Notes under the pieces: generated by a model
What the model was told of the DNA's origin: nothing
Databases searched by the model: none
Seen by the model: only the letters and a program-made list of their open reading frames with translations
Position numbers and translations under genes: made by a program
NCBI RefSeq assembly: GCF_900188145.1
Contig: NZ_FZOJ01000020.1
Span: 1-64,000 of the forward strand
Direction: 5' to 3'
Source: Anaerovirgula multivorans
GTDB taxonomy: Bacteria; Bacillota; Clostridia; Peptostreptococcales; Natronincolaceae
DNA: 64,000 nt
Shown: positions 54,395 to 62,441 of the stretch, piece after piece
Layout: each line of letters starts with the position of its first letter
Position numbering within the stretch: position 1 is the stretch's first letter

Positions 54395-55069
54395 ATGAAA
54401 AAGAAGATTTTAAGTTTTTTAATGATCATGACTATAGCGGTAGGAGTGATGGCCGTAGATATATTTGCTTTAGAGGATGGGGTGTATATTGTCTCCAACA
54501 CTACATCTTATGTTAATCCAGACACAGGAAAAACTGATGATGGAGGCAGTGATACTTCCCTTGGGGATGGCATGGCTAGAGGTATGACCCATGAAACGAG
54601 TTTTTATGAAGTAATAGAGGGTAAACATTATATAACAGTCCGCATTGGGATGGTTTCTTATATTGAGAATATGCGGTTTAAGGTACAGTCGGAGAAAGGG
54701 AAGGGAGACTATAAATCTATTTCTTATAAGGTTGTAGGGGAGAATAAGGAAGAGGATACTAGAGACTACCGAATAGAAATTCCATCAATAGATTTTCGTA
54801 TAAGTCCTACTTTTTTTGTTGGCCCTATGAATAGAGATGTTGTCTTTTTTATATCTTTTAATTCGGCATCTATAAAGGAAGATGATGGTTCGCTTGGAGG
54901 CTATACCAGAGAGGTTGAAAAAAGTAATAGTATAAGTACGAATGAAGAAACGCCATCAACAGTTCAGGAATCTACTGGAATTTCAGAAGTTCATAGCATT
55001 TCAGAAGAAAATAGACAAAAATCAACAACGGAAGTAGAAAAAAAAACCTTGAAAAGCCAAGTCTTCTAG
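54395..55069 (+). CDS. Shp-like heme-binding surface protein, truncated by frame change
   Basis: A 224-residue exported protein with a signal peptide (about 1-25) and a heme-binding Shp-type domain (28-170): DGVYIVSNTTSYVNPDTGK, then GDGMARGMTHE and FFVGPMNRDVVFFIS. Streptococcal Shp binds heme through two methionines; Met60 or Met64 and Met145 are the candidates here by spacing (inference). The frame stops at 55067-55069 in a Ser/Glu/Lys-rich spacer, just after a run of nine A (55038-55046). A -1 shift there restores 120 further codons including a membrane anchor. As written the protein would be released. It receives heme from the NEAT protein and passes it to the IsdE-like protein, by analogy. 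Confidence 0.85.
   Translation: MKKKILSFLMIMTIAVGVMAVDIFALEDGVYIVSNTTSYVNPDTGKTDDGGSDTSLGDGMARGMTHETSFYEVIEGKHYITVRIGMVSYIENMRFKVQSEKGKGDYKSISYKVVGENKEEDTRDYRIEIPSIDFRISPTFFVGPMNRDVVFFISFNSASIKEDDGSLGGYTREVEKSNSISTNEETPSTVQESTGISEVHSISEENRQKSTTEVEKKTLKSQVF
55038..55046 (+). other. A9 slippery tract in the Shp-like gene
   Basis: Nine consecutive A read as GAA AAA AAA ACC. One extra A, or a -1 ribosomal or transcriptional slip, joins the 5' frame to the 3' frame starting at AAC CTT GAA. Confidence 0.85.
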
Positions 55070-55413
55070 AAGAAGTTGAGGAAGCTGAAAAAAGTCTCCA
55101 AGATTCTAAATTAGCAGCAGAGCTTGATATTGATATTGAAAAAGACTCCTTAAAAACCAATGAACTCGCTAAAGAAGATGTAGTAAAAAATTCTATTCAT
55201 CTCAATGAAGTTCAAGAATCAAATGCAATTAAAAGTCAAGAAGAAAATGCATCTGAAATGCAAGGTCTTGCAGAATTTGATTCACAAGGAGTAGTAATAA
55301 AAAGCCAAGATGAAGAAGAGGATAGGGACATTAACTTTGCTTTGCTTGTAATCCCTATTTTTTTCTTATGTTTAGGAGGATATTTTATATATATTAAAAA
55401 ACTTAAAAAATAA
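55051..55413 (+). pseudogene. Out-of-frame 3' part of the Shp-like gene with membrane anchor
   Basis: 120 codons open in the -1 frame relative to the Shp-like gene. They continue the same acidic, Ser/Asn-rich spacer (EKPSLLEEVEEAEKSLQDSK) and finish with a transmembrane helix INFALLVIPIFFLCLGGYF and a basic tail YIKKLKK, exactly the layout of membrane-anchored Shp proteins. There is no start codon with a ribosome-binding site of its own. The joined protein would be about 338 residues. Confidence 0.85.
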
Positions 55414-55485
55414 GATGACAAGGTCTCTAGACTTGATTTTAGATGAAGGTTTAGAGCTTTTGTAGTTAAGAAATTAGGTGAAAAA

Positions 55486-56355
55486 ATGAAAAAATTACTA
55501 ATAGGGTTTTTATGTATATTTATGCCAATAGTATTGGCAGGCTGCGCAGTTAGAACTTCTTTTGAGGATGAGAATAAAGAAGAGATAAGAGTCATAAGTA
55601 CATCTGCTGCTCTATGTGAGATAATGGAGGAATTGGACTTGGATTTAGTGGGTATACCCCACACTGCCTTTCAATTGCCAGAAAGATATAAAGATGTCAC
55701 TGAGGTAGGAACGCCCATGACACCTGATATGGAGATTATTAAATCATTGAATCCAACAGATGTTCTTACCCCTAATTCATTGCAATATGATTTAAAACCA
55801 CAATATGAAAGTATTGGTGTGCCTTCCACCTTTGTGAACTTGATGAGTTTGGAAGGAATGTTCAAAAGTATTGAAGGTCTTGGGAAAAAATACAATAGGG
55901 TTCCTGAAGCAACTGCATTAATTGAGGAGTATAATGGTTTTATGAGGGATTATAACCAGAAAATAGAAGGAAAAGAAAAACCCAGGGTTCTAATTTTGAT
56001 GGGGCTCCCGGGAACCTATATGGTAGCTACAGAGAAGTCATATGTAGGGAGTCTTGTTAAGCTAGGAGGAGGTATTAATGTATTTGAAGGTGAAGAAGCC
56101 TTTTTGAGTATTAATACGGAGGCATTGTTACAAGCAGATCCCGACATTATTTTAAGAACATCCCATGCTATGCCTGAGATGATAATGGAAGCCTTTGAAA
56201 AGGAATTTAGAGAAAACGATATTTGGAAGCATTTTAGAACTGTCCAAGAAGGAAGAGTATACGATCTTAGTCATAATATATTTGGAATGAGCGGAAATTT
56301 GAATTATAAGGAAGGGCTTGAATTTTTACAAGGATTACTATATGAAGAGGACTGA
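55486..56355 (+). CDS. isdE: IsdE-like heme-binding lipoprotein
   Basis: Substrate-binding lipoprotein of a heme ABC importer. The lipobox is VLAGC (Cys20). The class III binding fold has an N-lobe start IRVISTSAALCEIMEELDLD and the heme-ligand candidates Met78 in VGTPMTPDMEII and His227 in LRTSHAMPEM. These match the Met78 and His229 ligands of Staphylococcus aureus IsdE in place and context. At 289 residues it is full length. It accepts heme from the Shp-like protein and overlaps the permease gene. Confidence 0.92.
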   Translation: MKKLLIGFLCIFMPIVLAGCAVRTSFEDENKEEIRVISTSAALCEIMEELDLDLVGIPHTAFQLPERYKDVTEVGTPMTPDMEIIKSLNPTDVLTPNSLQYDLKPQYESIGVPSTFVNLMSLEGMFKSIEGLGKKYNRVPEATALIEEYNGFMRDYNQKIEGKEKPRVLILMGLPGTYMVATEKSYVGSLVKLGGGINVFEGEEAFLSINTEALLQADPDIILRTSHAMPEMIMEAFEKEFRENDIWKHFRTVQEGRVYDLSHNIFGMSGNLNYKEGLEFLQGLLYEED

Positions 56356-57346
56356 AAAGAACATGCGCAAAAAAACAATTATTTTTGTCTTACTAGCAAT
56401 AATGCTTATAGGTTTATTTTTCGTAGCCGTCAATACAGGCGGGATTAAAATTTCATTTATTAAGTTATTAAAGGGTTTATTTATTGAATACAATAGAGAT
56501 GTTGAGATTATCTTTGATTTGCGTTTTCCAAGAATAATTATTGCAATGCTGTCTGGGGCAGCTTTAGCAGTTTCAGGTGTGCTGTTTCAAGCTGTTATGA
56601 AAAATCCCTTGGCGGATCCAGGACTTATTGGAATATCTGCAGGTGCCAGTTTTTTTGCTGTTATTCTAGTGATGTTTTTCCCAAGTTTATATTTCTTTAC
56701 ACCGTTGTTTGCTTTTTTAGGAGGAATTACTGCTTGTATTCTTGTCTATACCCTATCATGGAAATCTGGACTTAGTCCTTTGAGAATTATTCTAGTAGGG
56801 GTTGCGGTCAATGCTCTTTTTTCAGGTTTAATTGAAGCTCTTGGCTTTATAGCAGGTGGCAAGCAAAGTGCTGTTACCGCTGGTATAAGTGCTAATATTA
56901 TTATGAAAACATGGAATGATGTTCACATGCTTACAGGGTATGTGATCTTTGGTCTTATTATGGGGTTTTGTGTAGTAGATAAATGTAATTTACTATCATT
57001 AGAAGACAAAACAGTTAGAAACCTAGGAGTAAATGTAAATGGGGCAAGGGTACTGATATCTTCAATTGCAGTTTTGTTAGCAAGTATTTCAACAGCCATT
57101 GTTGGTCCTATTAGTTTTGTAGGACTTGTTGTTCCACATATTGCAAGAATTTTTGTTGGTTCAAACCATAAGATATTGATACCCTTTGCTATTTTATTAG
57201 GAAGTTTTACGGTCTTATTTGCAGATACTGTAGGACGTGTTATTGTTTACCCTTATGAAATACCCACTTCTATTATTATGGCAGTTATTGGAGGACCTTT
57301 CTTTATTTTTCTTCTTAGAAGGAGTGAAAAAACCTATGGAAATTAG
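56342..57346 (+). CDS. isdF: Heme ABC transporter permease (IsdF-like)
   Basis: A FecCD/BtuC-type permease of about 334 residues with some nine to ten helices. Family words include LRFPRIIIAMLSGAALAVSG, VLFQAVMKNPLADPGLIGIS and GPISFVGLVVPHIARIFVG. The ATG at 56342, seven bases after AAGGA, overlaps the end of the lipoprotein gene; an ATG at 56363 after AAGAGG is an alternative. Substrate assignment comes from the neighbours. Confidence 0.93.
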   Translation: MKRTEKNMRKKTIIFVLLAIMLIGLFFVAVNTGGIKISFIKLLKGLFIEYNRDVEIIFDLRFPRIIIAMLSGAALAVSGVLFQAVMKNPLADPGLIGISAGASFFAVILVMFFPSLYFFTPLFAFLGGITACILVYTLSWKSGLSPLRIILVGVAVNALFSGLIEALGFIAGGKQSAVTAGISANIIMKTWNDVHMLTGYVIFGLIMGFCVVDKCNLLSLEDKTVRNLGVNVNGARVLISSIAVLLASISTAIVGPISFVGLVVPHIARIFVGSNHKILIPFAILLGSFTVLFADTVGRVIVYPYEIPTSIIMAVIGGPFFIFLLRRSEKTYGN

Positions 57347-58115
57347 AAATCTATCCTTCCAATATGGTAAACAGTTGATTTTAAAATCCATATCTTCTCA
57401 TATTCAAAGAGGGAAGATAACCACAATTATAGGTCCTAATGGTTGTGGAAAATCTACCTTGTTTCATTTGATGACAAAAAACTTAAAACCATCAAAGGGA
57501 GGAATTTATTTAGAAAATAGAAATATTAAAGATATAAGTTTAAAAGAGTTTTCAAAACAAGTTGCTATTGTTCATCAATATAATACTGTCCCGGCAGATG
57601 TAACAGTAAGAAGGCTGATTGCTTATGGAAGAACACCCTATTTGTCTTTTTATAGAAAAAATAATAACGAAGATGAAGAAATCATTGAATGGGTCATGAA
57701 GATAACTGGGGTTTACAAAATGAAAGACCAGCCAATAGCTACTCTTTCTGGAGGAGAAAGACAAAGAGCTTTTATAGGAATGGCTTTAGCACAGAAGACG
57801 AATATTTTATTTTTAGATGAACCCACAACCTATCTTGATATACACTATCAAATTGAAATTTTAAATTTAATAAAAAAACTTAATAGAGATTTTCATATGA
57901 CAATTGTAATGATTTTACATGATGTTAATCAGGCTCTCCATTATAGTCATGAGATTATTGGGTTAAAGGAGGGACGCATAATTGTTCAAGGGAATAACGA
58001 CAAGATTATCAGCAGGAGTACACTTCACGAAATCTTTAATGTTAATTTAAAAATAGTGAAGGAAAAAGGCAAACAATATGTATTGGCTGTTTCGGAAAAA
58101 GATGGACTTTTATAG
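57336..58115 (+). CDS. Heme ABC transporter ATPase
   Basis: A 259-residue ATPase of the FecE/BtuD type. Walker A is IIGPNGCGKSTLFHLM, the signature is ATLSGGERQRAFIGMAL, Walker B is ILFLDEPTTYLDI and the H-loop is MILHDVNQALHYSHE. The ATG at 57336 lies twelve bases after AAGGAG and overlaps the permease stop by eleven bases; a longer reading upstream lies inside the permease gene and is unlikely. With IsdE- and IsdF-like subunits it completes the importer. No heme-degrading enzyme gene is nearby. Confidence 0.93.
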   Translation: MEIRNLSFQYGKQLILKSISSHIQRGKITTIIGPNGCGKSTLFHLMTKNLKPSKGGIYLENRNIKDISLKEFSKQVAIVHQYNTVPADVTVRRLIAYGRTPYLSFYRKNNNEDEEIIEWVMKITGVYKMKDQPIATLSGGERQRAFIGMALAQKTNILFLDEPTTYLDIHYQIEILNLIKKLNRDFHMTIVMILHDVNQALHYSHEIIGLKEGRIIVQGNNDKIISRSTLHEIFNVNLKIVKEKGKQYVLAVSEKDGLL

Positions 58116-58228
58116 GTGTCTTTACTTTGGATTTTTAAGGGATTAACTTTCCTTTTATATGCTGTTGATGTATAAAAAGATAGCTAATGGGAACAAATAG
58201 AGTAATAAAACAGCATGGAGGAAAAATA

Positions 58229-59161
58229 ATGAGAGAAAGAAGAGTTAAAGAACCAATCGTTAGTATTACCCATAATCAGATAGAACAGCTTTCTATTATA
58301 GAAGCCATTAACCTGTTACCTATAGATGACATAATAAAAGAGGGAGATAAGGTAGTGATTACTCCCAATTGGGTAAAAGTACAACCTCCCTATACAGCTA
58401 CTGTCGTTGGACCACAAACATTGAGGAAGTTAATACAGTATGTGAAAAGCAAAAAACCTGAAAAGATAATAATAGCAACTGGTTCAGGAGGAGATGACAC
58501 CCAAAAAGTTTTTACTGCAGTGGGCTATGATAAAATTGTTAAAGAAGAAGGGGTAGAATTCATTGATTTGAACTATGGTCCTTATATGGAATTGGAATTA
58601 GGTCATGAAATAATAAAAACCACAAAAATCAATAAACTACTTGAGGAGCTAGACGTGCTTATAAGTTTTACACAACTGAAACAACATGAAGAAGCAACTG
58701 TAAGTGCTTCTATAAAAAACATAGCTTTAGGATGGCCTCCTGCAGAAATCCATGGTTTTCCAAAAAAGAGTCTGGGGATACATGAAGATTTACATGGTTT
58801 CATTATATCGATGGCCAAAAAGGTAGCAATTGATTTAGCAATTGTTAGCTTGGATAAAACGATGATAGGTACAGGCCCCTCAGATGGAAAAGCGGTAAAT
58901 ACTGAAGGGCTAATTATTGCTGCTACCGATCCAGTGGCGGCGGACGCTGTAGGAGCTAGATTGTTAGGTTTTTTACCTCAGGCTGTACAGTATCTTTATA
59001 AATTATATGTAAATGGCGTTGGAGAAGCAGATCCAAAAAAAATGACCATAAAGGGACTTACTTTAGAAGAAGCAGAGAAGCTATTTTCTAAAGCAGCCTA
59101 TGGTCAAGAAATTGTATTAGATCAGAATAATGTTATAAAGAATATCCATGGATCACAGTGA
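58229..59161 (+). CDS. DUF362 protein without ferredoxin motif
   Basis: A 310-residue DUF362 protein: IKEGDKVVITPNWVKVQPPY, ATGSGGDDTQKVF, the conserved LISFTQLKQHEEATVSASIKN and DPVAADAVGARLLGF. It lacks the C-terminal Fe-S motifs of the gene at 41383. The ATG at 58229 follows GGAGG; an earlier in-frame start at 58187 has no ribosome-binding site. Function is unknown. It may be the last gene read from the heme operon, but a 113-base gap makes that uncertain. Confidence 0.88.
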   Translation: MRERRVKEPIVSITHNQIEQLSIIEAINLLPIDDIIKEGDKVVITPNWVKVQPPYTATVVGPQTLRKLIQYVKSKKPEKIIIATGSGGDDTQKVFTAVGYDKIVKEEGVEFIDLNYGPYMELELGHEIIKTTKINKLLEELDVLISFTQLKQHEEATVSASIKNIALGWPPAEIHGFPKKSLGIHEDLHGFIISMAKKVAIDLAIVSLDKTMIGTGPSDGKAVNTEGLIIAATDPVAADAVGARLLGFLPQAVQYLYKLYVNGVGEADPKKMTIKGLTLEEAEKLFSKAAYGQEIVLDQNNVIKNIHGSQ

Positions 59162-59175
59162 AGCCTGTATAACTA

Positions 59176-60024
59176 TTATGTAACAGCGTACATAATTCCC
59201 ACAGTTTTTGGTCCACAGTGGCTGGAGATTACACATCCAGCCTCTAATGTGATTATTTCTTTAACGTCTAGTGCTGTTACTAGCTGTTGCTTTAGGTAGA
59301 TTAAATCCTCAGAGGCAAGAGAATGAATAACAATCATTCTATTTTTTTGTATGCTTTCTTTATCCTTTAAAATCTCCTCTAATAAGGTATTAAATGTTTT
59401 TTCTCTTTTACCTCTAGTTTTTTGATAAAGAACAATTTTTCCATTAATTACTTTTAGTATAGGTCTTATTTTTAACATGTTGCCAATAAAGCTTTGAATA
59501 GAAGAGCATCTTCCACCCTTTTGAAGATATTCTAGCGTATCAATAGCAAAAAAAGTTTGCATTTTGGGAATCATTTCTCTAATTTTCACAGCAATTTCTT
59601 CAACCTGCATGTTTGCTTCAGCATAATCAACAGCCTGTAAAGCTAACAGACCGATGCCAGCGGATAAATTAAGAGAGTCAATGATGTGTATCTTTCCCTT
59701 TGGAAATTCCATGGCTGCAATTTTTGCGTTTTGTATTGTAGCAGATAACTGGGATGATAATCCTATATAAAGAACATCTTTTCCTTCATCAACATAAGAC
59801 TTAAAGACGTTATGGAAATCTGCTGGTGTGGGTGATGATGTTTTAGGAAGCTCTCCAGTTTCGTTAACTTTTTTGTATAATTCTACAGTAGATATTTCAA
59901 CACCATCTTTATATGTATTCTCTCCAAAGACAACATAGAGTGGAACAACTGCAATGTTTTTTTCCTGAATAATTTCTAAGGAAAGATCAGCAGTACTATC
60001 AGTGATAACTTGCACTTTATTCAT
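59176..60024 (-). CDS. DegV family fatty-acid-binding protein
   Basis: A 282-residue DegV protein. Members bind a fatty acid and present it to the FakA kinase (FakB role). The N-lobe starts VQVITDSTADLS, with TSSPTPADFHNVFKSY and YIGLSSQLSATIQNA around the lipid site, and IKPxL-type sequence MLKIRPILKVINGKI later. The start is the ATG at 60024 after GAGGAGG; a longer reading has no ribosome-binding site. It is convergent with the DUF362 gene, 14 bases apart. No fakA is seen here. Confidence 0.92.
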   Translation of the reverse strand: MNKVQVITDSTADLSLEIIQEKNIAVVPLYVVFGENTYKDGVEISTVELYKKVNETGELPKTSSPTPADFHNVFKSYVDEGKDVLYIGLSSQLSATIQNAKIAAMEFPKGKIHIIDSLNLSAGIGLLALQAVDYAEANMQVEEIAVKIREMIPKMQTFFAIDTLEYLQKGGRCSSIQSFIGNMLKIRPILKVINGKIVLYQKTRGKREKTFNTLLEEILKDKESIQKNRMIVIHSLASEDLIYLKQQLVTALDVKEIITLEAGCVISSHCGPKTVGIMYAVT

Positions 60025-60197
60025 TTTGGTCCTCCTCAAGAAAGTATTATTTATTCTTGGCATTGTTTATATTTATTCTAATCCGATTATAGCATACTAT
60101 TGTTACTTTTAAAATTCTTAAAAATATCTATAAAACCTTATATTGCCTTGTATTCTATAGCAATTACTACAAAAAATAAAATTGAGGTGGTGTTAGA

Positions 60198-60398
60198 ATG
60201 GATAAAAAAATTAATAAATTAAAGGAAGTAGGAAAAATAAGTAGTCGTTTAGAAATTTCTAGCGAAATAGGCATGGATAAAGGAAATCTATCCTCTCGAA
60301 TATTAGGCTATTATGGTGGAGCCATAGGAGGGCTAATGACAAGAAAATTAATTGAAAGAGGAGAAAAGGATTTAATCAATGAATACAAAAATAAGTAG
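60198..60398 (+). CDS. Alpha/beta-type small acid-soluble spore protein
   Basis: A 66-residue SASP that coats spore DNA in the A-like form and protects it from UV. The germination-protease site region LEISSEIGMDKG and the DNA-binding GGAIGGLMTRKLIERGEKDL are recognisable, though both diverge from Bacillus SspA/B (for example SSRLEISSEIG for KYEIASEFG). GAGGTGGTG precedes the ATG. It is monocistronic with its own terminator, as usual for ssp genes, and should be SigG-controlled, although I cannot identify the promoter. Confidence 0.85.
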   Translation: MDKKINKLKEVGKISSRLEISSEIGMDKGNLSSRILGYYGGAIGGLMTRKLIERGEKDLINEYKNK

Positions 60399-60406
60399 AA
60401 ATGATA

Positions 60407-60432
60407 GGGTAGAAAAAACTACCCTTTTTTTA
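60407..60432 (+). terminator. Terminator of the SASP gene
   Basis: GGGTAG/CTACCC stem, six-A loop, then seven or more T. Confidence 0.88.
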
Positions 60433-60492
60433 TTGGATAAAAAATATTAAAGTTGGAATAACATCAATCGAAGTTAAGTAGGATATGTTGAT

Positions 60493-60765
60493 GTGGTAAT
60501 AAGCTTACTACTTTACAAAAAAGGCAAGACAGATTTTGTAAGAAAAGTAGTCCTAGCCCTTGTTACAGAAGCGGAGAAGCGGTATGGAAATGGAACTGGG
60601 GATTTGAAATATAACCATGTTGTCGAGCGGATTTACGAGGTGCTTCCATGGATACTTAGAGTGCTGTATTCAAAAGAACAGCTAGATAAAATGATAGAGG
60701 ATGCGGTTGAATATCTAAAAAGATATCTAGCAGAAGGAAAAGATTTGGTTGGTCATGAAGGGTAG
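60493..60765 (+). CDS. LLH holin-like phage protein, possibly incomplete
   Basis: A 90-residue protein whose centre (LVTEAEKRYGNGTGDLKYNH VVERIYEVLP) resembles the C-terminal part of LLH-type phage holins. The N-terminal membrane segment that such holins need is almost absent, with only VISLLLY before the conserved part, so it may be truncated. GTG start with a weak AGTAGGA upstream. It marks the beginning of an accessory, phage-like stretch. Confidence 0.45.
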   Translation: MVISLLLYKKGKTDFVRKVVLALVTEAEKRYGNGTGDLKYNHVVERIYEVLPWILRVLYSKEQLDKMIEDAVEYLKRYLAEGKDLVGHEG

Positions 60766-60787
60766 ATTAATTTCTACCTTTTTTTTA
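60761..60787 (+). terminator. Intrinsic terminator
   Basis: GGTAGA/TCTACC stem with a 6-nt loop and a long T tract; the left arm contains the stop codon of the holin-like gene. Confidence 0.85.
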
Positions 60788-60827
60788 TTTTTTGTAAAGT
60801 TTTTTTCTAAAAGATGGATAAAAATAG

Positions 60828-60861
60828 TTGACATTACTCAATATATTGAGTATGATATAAT
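60828..60861 (+). promoter_or_regulatory. Promoter with perfect palindromic operator in spacer
   Basis: TTGACA at 60828-60833 and TATGAT at 60851-60856 are 17 bases apart. An 18-bp perfect palindrome, TACTCAATATATTGAGTA (60835-60852), fills the spacer. A second -10 candidate TATAAT lies at 60856-60861. The predicted start leaves a leader of only about 14 bases. A dimeric repressor bound here would block RNA polymerase. Confidence 0.75.
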
Positions 60862-60876
60862 TAGGAGGTGAGGAAA

Positions 60877-61014
60877 TTGAAAGAATTAGATGACTGGATA
60901 GGGTTTGCAGTATCAGTACTTAACCTAGCAACAGCAATAATAGCCCTTAAAACAGTCAAAGAAAGCAAAAAGAACTCGACCACGAAGGCGAGTTCTAAGA
61001 AAAAGAAAAAGTGA
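60877..61014 (+). CDS. 45-residue membrane microprotein with lysine-rich tail
   Basis: TTG start with AGGAGGTG six to seven bases before. The product has a short acidic head (KELDDW), one hydrophobic helix (IGFAVSVLNLATAIIALKTV) and a very basic C-terminus ending in five lysines. A perfect AGAACTCG/CGAGTTCT hairpin lies inside the tail-coding part (60971-60996). Size and layout resemble type I toxins or holin-like toxins, but there is no recognised family. It is first in a three-gene operon with a second microprotein and an RHH protein. Confidence 0.6.
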   Translation: MKELDDWIGFAVSVLNLATAIIALKTVKESKKNSTTKASSKKKKK

Positions 61015-61050
61015 GGTATGGGGGAGGTTCAGCTCCCCTATATAATACCT
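61014..61050 (+). other. Nested hairpin between microprotein genes
   Basis: AGGTAT/ATACCT outer arms and GGGGAG/CTCCCC inner arms form a hairpin starting at the stop codon of the first microprotein. The absence of an immediate T tract (it is followed by TTTATATATAT) makes it a poor terminator; it may be an RNA-processing or stabilising element. Confidence 0.5.
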
Positions 61051-61107
61051 TTATATATATTATAGCATAAAAAAGAAAAAATAATCTTATACTGGGAGGG
61101 AAATATA

Positions 61108-61191
61108 ATGATTAAATATATTTCATTATTCACTAGTGTTATCGCCCTGTTGATTGCTATAAAGGCTTATACAGAGGGTAAAAGGAGGTAG
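61108..61191 (+). CDS. 27-residue membrane microprotein
   Basis: MIKYISLFTSVIALLIAIKA followed by YTEGKRR: one hydrophobic helix and a basic end. ACTGGGAGGGAAAT provides a good ribosome-binding site. The plan (helix, ALxxIK/ALKT motif, charged basic tail) is like that of the first microprotein, so the pair may be paralogous. Its last codons (AAA AGG AGG TAG) form the Shine-Dalgarno of the next gene, so the two are tightly coupled. No family recognised. Confidence 0.6.
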   Translation: MIKYISLFTSVIALLIAIKAYTEGKRR

Positions 61192-61196
61192 ATATT

Positions 61197-61427
61197 TTGG
61201 CTAAAGCAAATAATCCTAGACTACAAGCTCAGGTAACTCCAGAATTGAAAGAGATAACTGATAAAATGCTGGAGCACTTGGATATGTCACAAGCACAGTT
61301 TTTTGAAAAATATCTACCTGCTTTATTTCTAGCTATCGACAGAGGCAAATACCTTGAGTTACTTGAAACAGTTTATGGCAACGAAGAATTAAATAGATTA
61401 ATAAAGACTTCAGAAAGGCTGGGTTAA
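61197..61427 (+). CDS. Ribbon-helix-helix-like small protein
   Basis: A 76-residue protein with an RHH-like N-terminal half: basic start and strand (PRLQAQVTP), helix A (ELKEITDKMLEHL), a turn at DMS and helix B (QAQFFEKYLPALFLAI). A second helical part follows. RHH proteins bind palindromic operators as dimers and often regulate plasmids, phages or toxin-antitoxin operons. It is likely the repressor for the palindrome at 60835-60852 (inference). TTG start six bases after AAAAGGAGGT, which is inside the preceding gene. Confidence 0.6.
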   Translation: MAKANNPRLQAQVTPELKEITDKMLEHLDMSQAQFFEKYLPALFLAIDRGKYLELLETVYGNEELNRLIKTSERLG

Positions 61428-61450
61428 TTCTCAGCCTGTTTTTTATTTTT
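61416..61450 (+). terminator. Terminator of the microprotein-RHH operon
   Basis: AGGCTG/CAGCCT stem with the stop codon in its loop, followed by a T-rich run. Confidence 0.82.
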
Positions 61451-61529
61451 TGTCTAAATTTGAATGAAGGAATAAGTCAATTAATAGCAAATAGTATAGA
61501 ATAATAATATTTTTAGGAGGTAGTGAATA

Positions 61530-62408
61530 ATGATGTTTTTTTCACTTGACATAGAAACAGCTAATGTAGATTACTCAAGTATTTGTCAAATAGGGATTGC
61601 AAAATTTGAAAATGGAAAAGTAGTTGATACTTGGGTTGAATTAATAAACCCAGAAGATTACTTCGACCCAATTAATATCTCGATTCACAGCATATCTAAA
61701 GACATGGTTAAAAATTCTAAAACATTTCCTGAAGTTTATAATTTAATCAAGTATAAACTAGAGAATTCCATTGTAGTCCATCATATGCCATTTGACAAAA
61801 TAGCTATTAATAGAGCATGTGAAAAATATAATATTCCTATATTTGAAACTAATTGGCTTGATACAGCGAAGGTAAGTAGAAGAAGTTGGGAAGAGTTTGC
61901 TTACAAAGGCTATGGACTTAAAAACATAGCAAAACATTTAGACATACAATTTAAGCACCATGATGCTCTTGAAGATGCAATAGCATGTGGGAAAATACTA
62001 TGCAAAGCTATAGAAAAAACTAATAGCAGCCTTGAAGAATGGTTTAATAGAGTAGAGAAGTCTATAAAATATCCTTCTTTAAGAGATTCTTCTGCACTTA
62101 CTCTCGAAGGTAATCCAGACGGCCATTTATTTGGTGAAACAATTGTATTTACAGGAGCTTTACAGATGGTTAGGTCAGAAGCGGCTAAATTAGCAGCTAG
62201 TGTTGGTTGCAAAGTGGAAAACGGTGTTAATAAAAATACGTCTATACTTGTAGTAGGGATGCAAGATGTTCGTGTAGTTGGAGAAAAAGGGAAAAGTAGC
62301 AAGCATATAAAAGCTGAAAATTTAATCAAGAAAGGTGACAATATCCTTATAATAAGTGAAGATGACTTTATGAAATTAATAGAAAAGCCTAAAGCACTTA
62401 ATATATAA
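61530..62408 (+). CDS. DEDDh exonuclease fused to BRCT domain
   Basis: A 292-residue protein. Residues 1-170 are a DnaQ-like 3'-5' exonuclease: Exo I FSLDIETANVD (Asp7, Glu9), Exo II HHMPFDKIAI (Asp89), Exo III HHDALEDAIA (His144, Asp149). Residues ~200-285 are a BRCT domain of the DNA ligase/PARP type: GETIVFTGALQMVRSEAAKL, NTSILVVGMQD, KHIKAENLIKKG. All four metal ligands and the His are present, so it should be active. This fusion occurs in Firmicutes as a stand-alone protein, probably for DNA repair or processing. TAGGAGGTAG precedes the ATGs. Confidence 0.92.
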   Translation: MMFFSLDIETANVDYSSICQIGIAKFENGKVVDTWVELINPEDYFDPINISIHSISKDMVKNSKTFPEVYNLIKYKLENSIVVHHMPFDKIAINRACEKYNIPIFETNWLDTAKVSRRSWEEFAYKGYGLKNIAKHLDIQFKHHDALEDAIACGKILCKAIEKTNSSLEEWFNRVEKSIKYPSLRDSSALTLEGNPDGHLFGETIVFTGALQMVRSEAAKLAASVGCKVENGVNKNTSILVVGMQDVRVVGEKGKSSKHIKAENLIKKGDNILIISEDDFMKLIEKPKALNI

Positions 62409-62441
62409 TATCTGCATACTAAAGATAAAAGGAGGAAAAAA

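Noticed and set aside
57237..57335. Longer N-terminus for the heme ABC ATPase
   Set aside because: This part lies inside the permease gene in another frame; the ATG at 57336 has a good ribosome-binding site and gives a normal ABC start.
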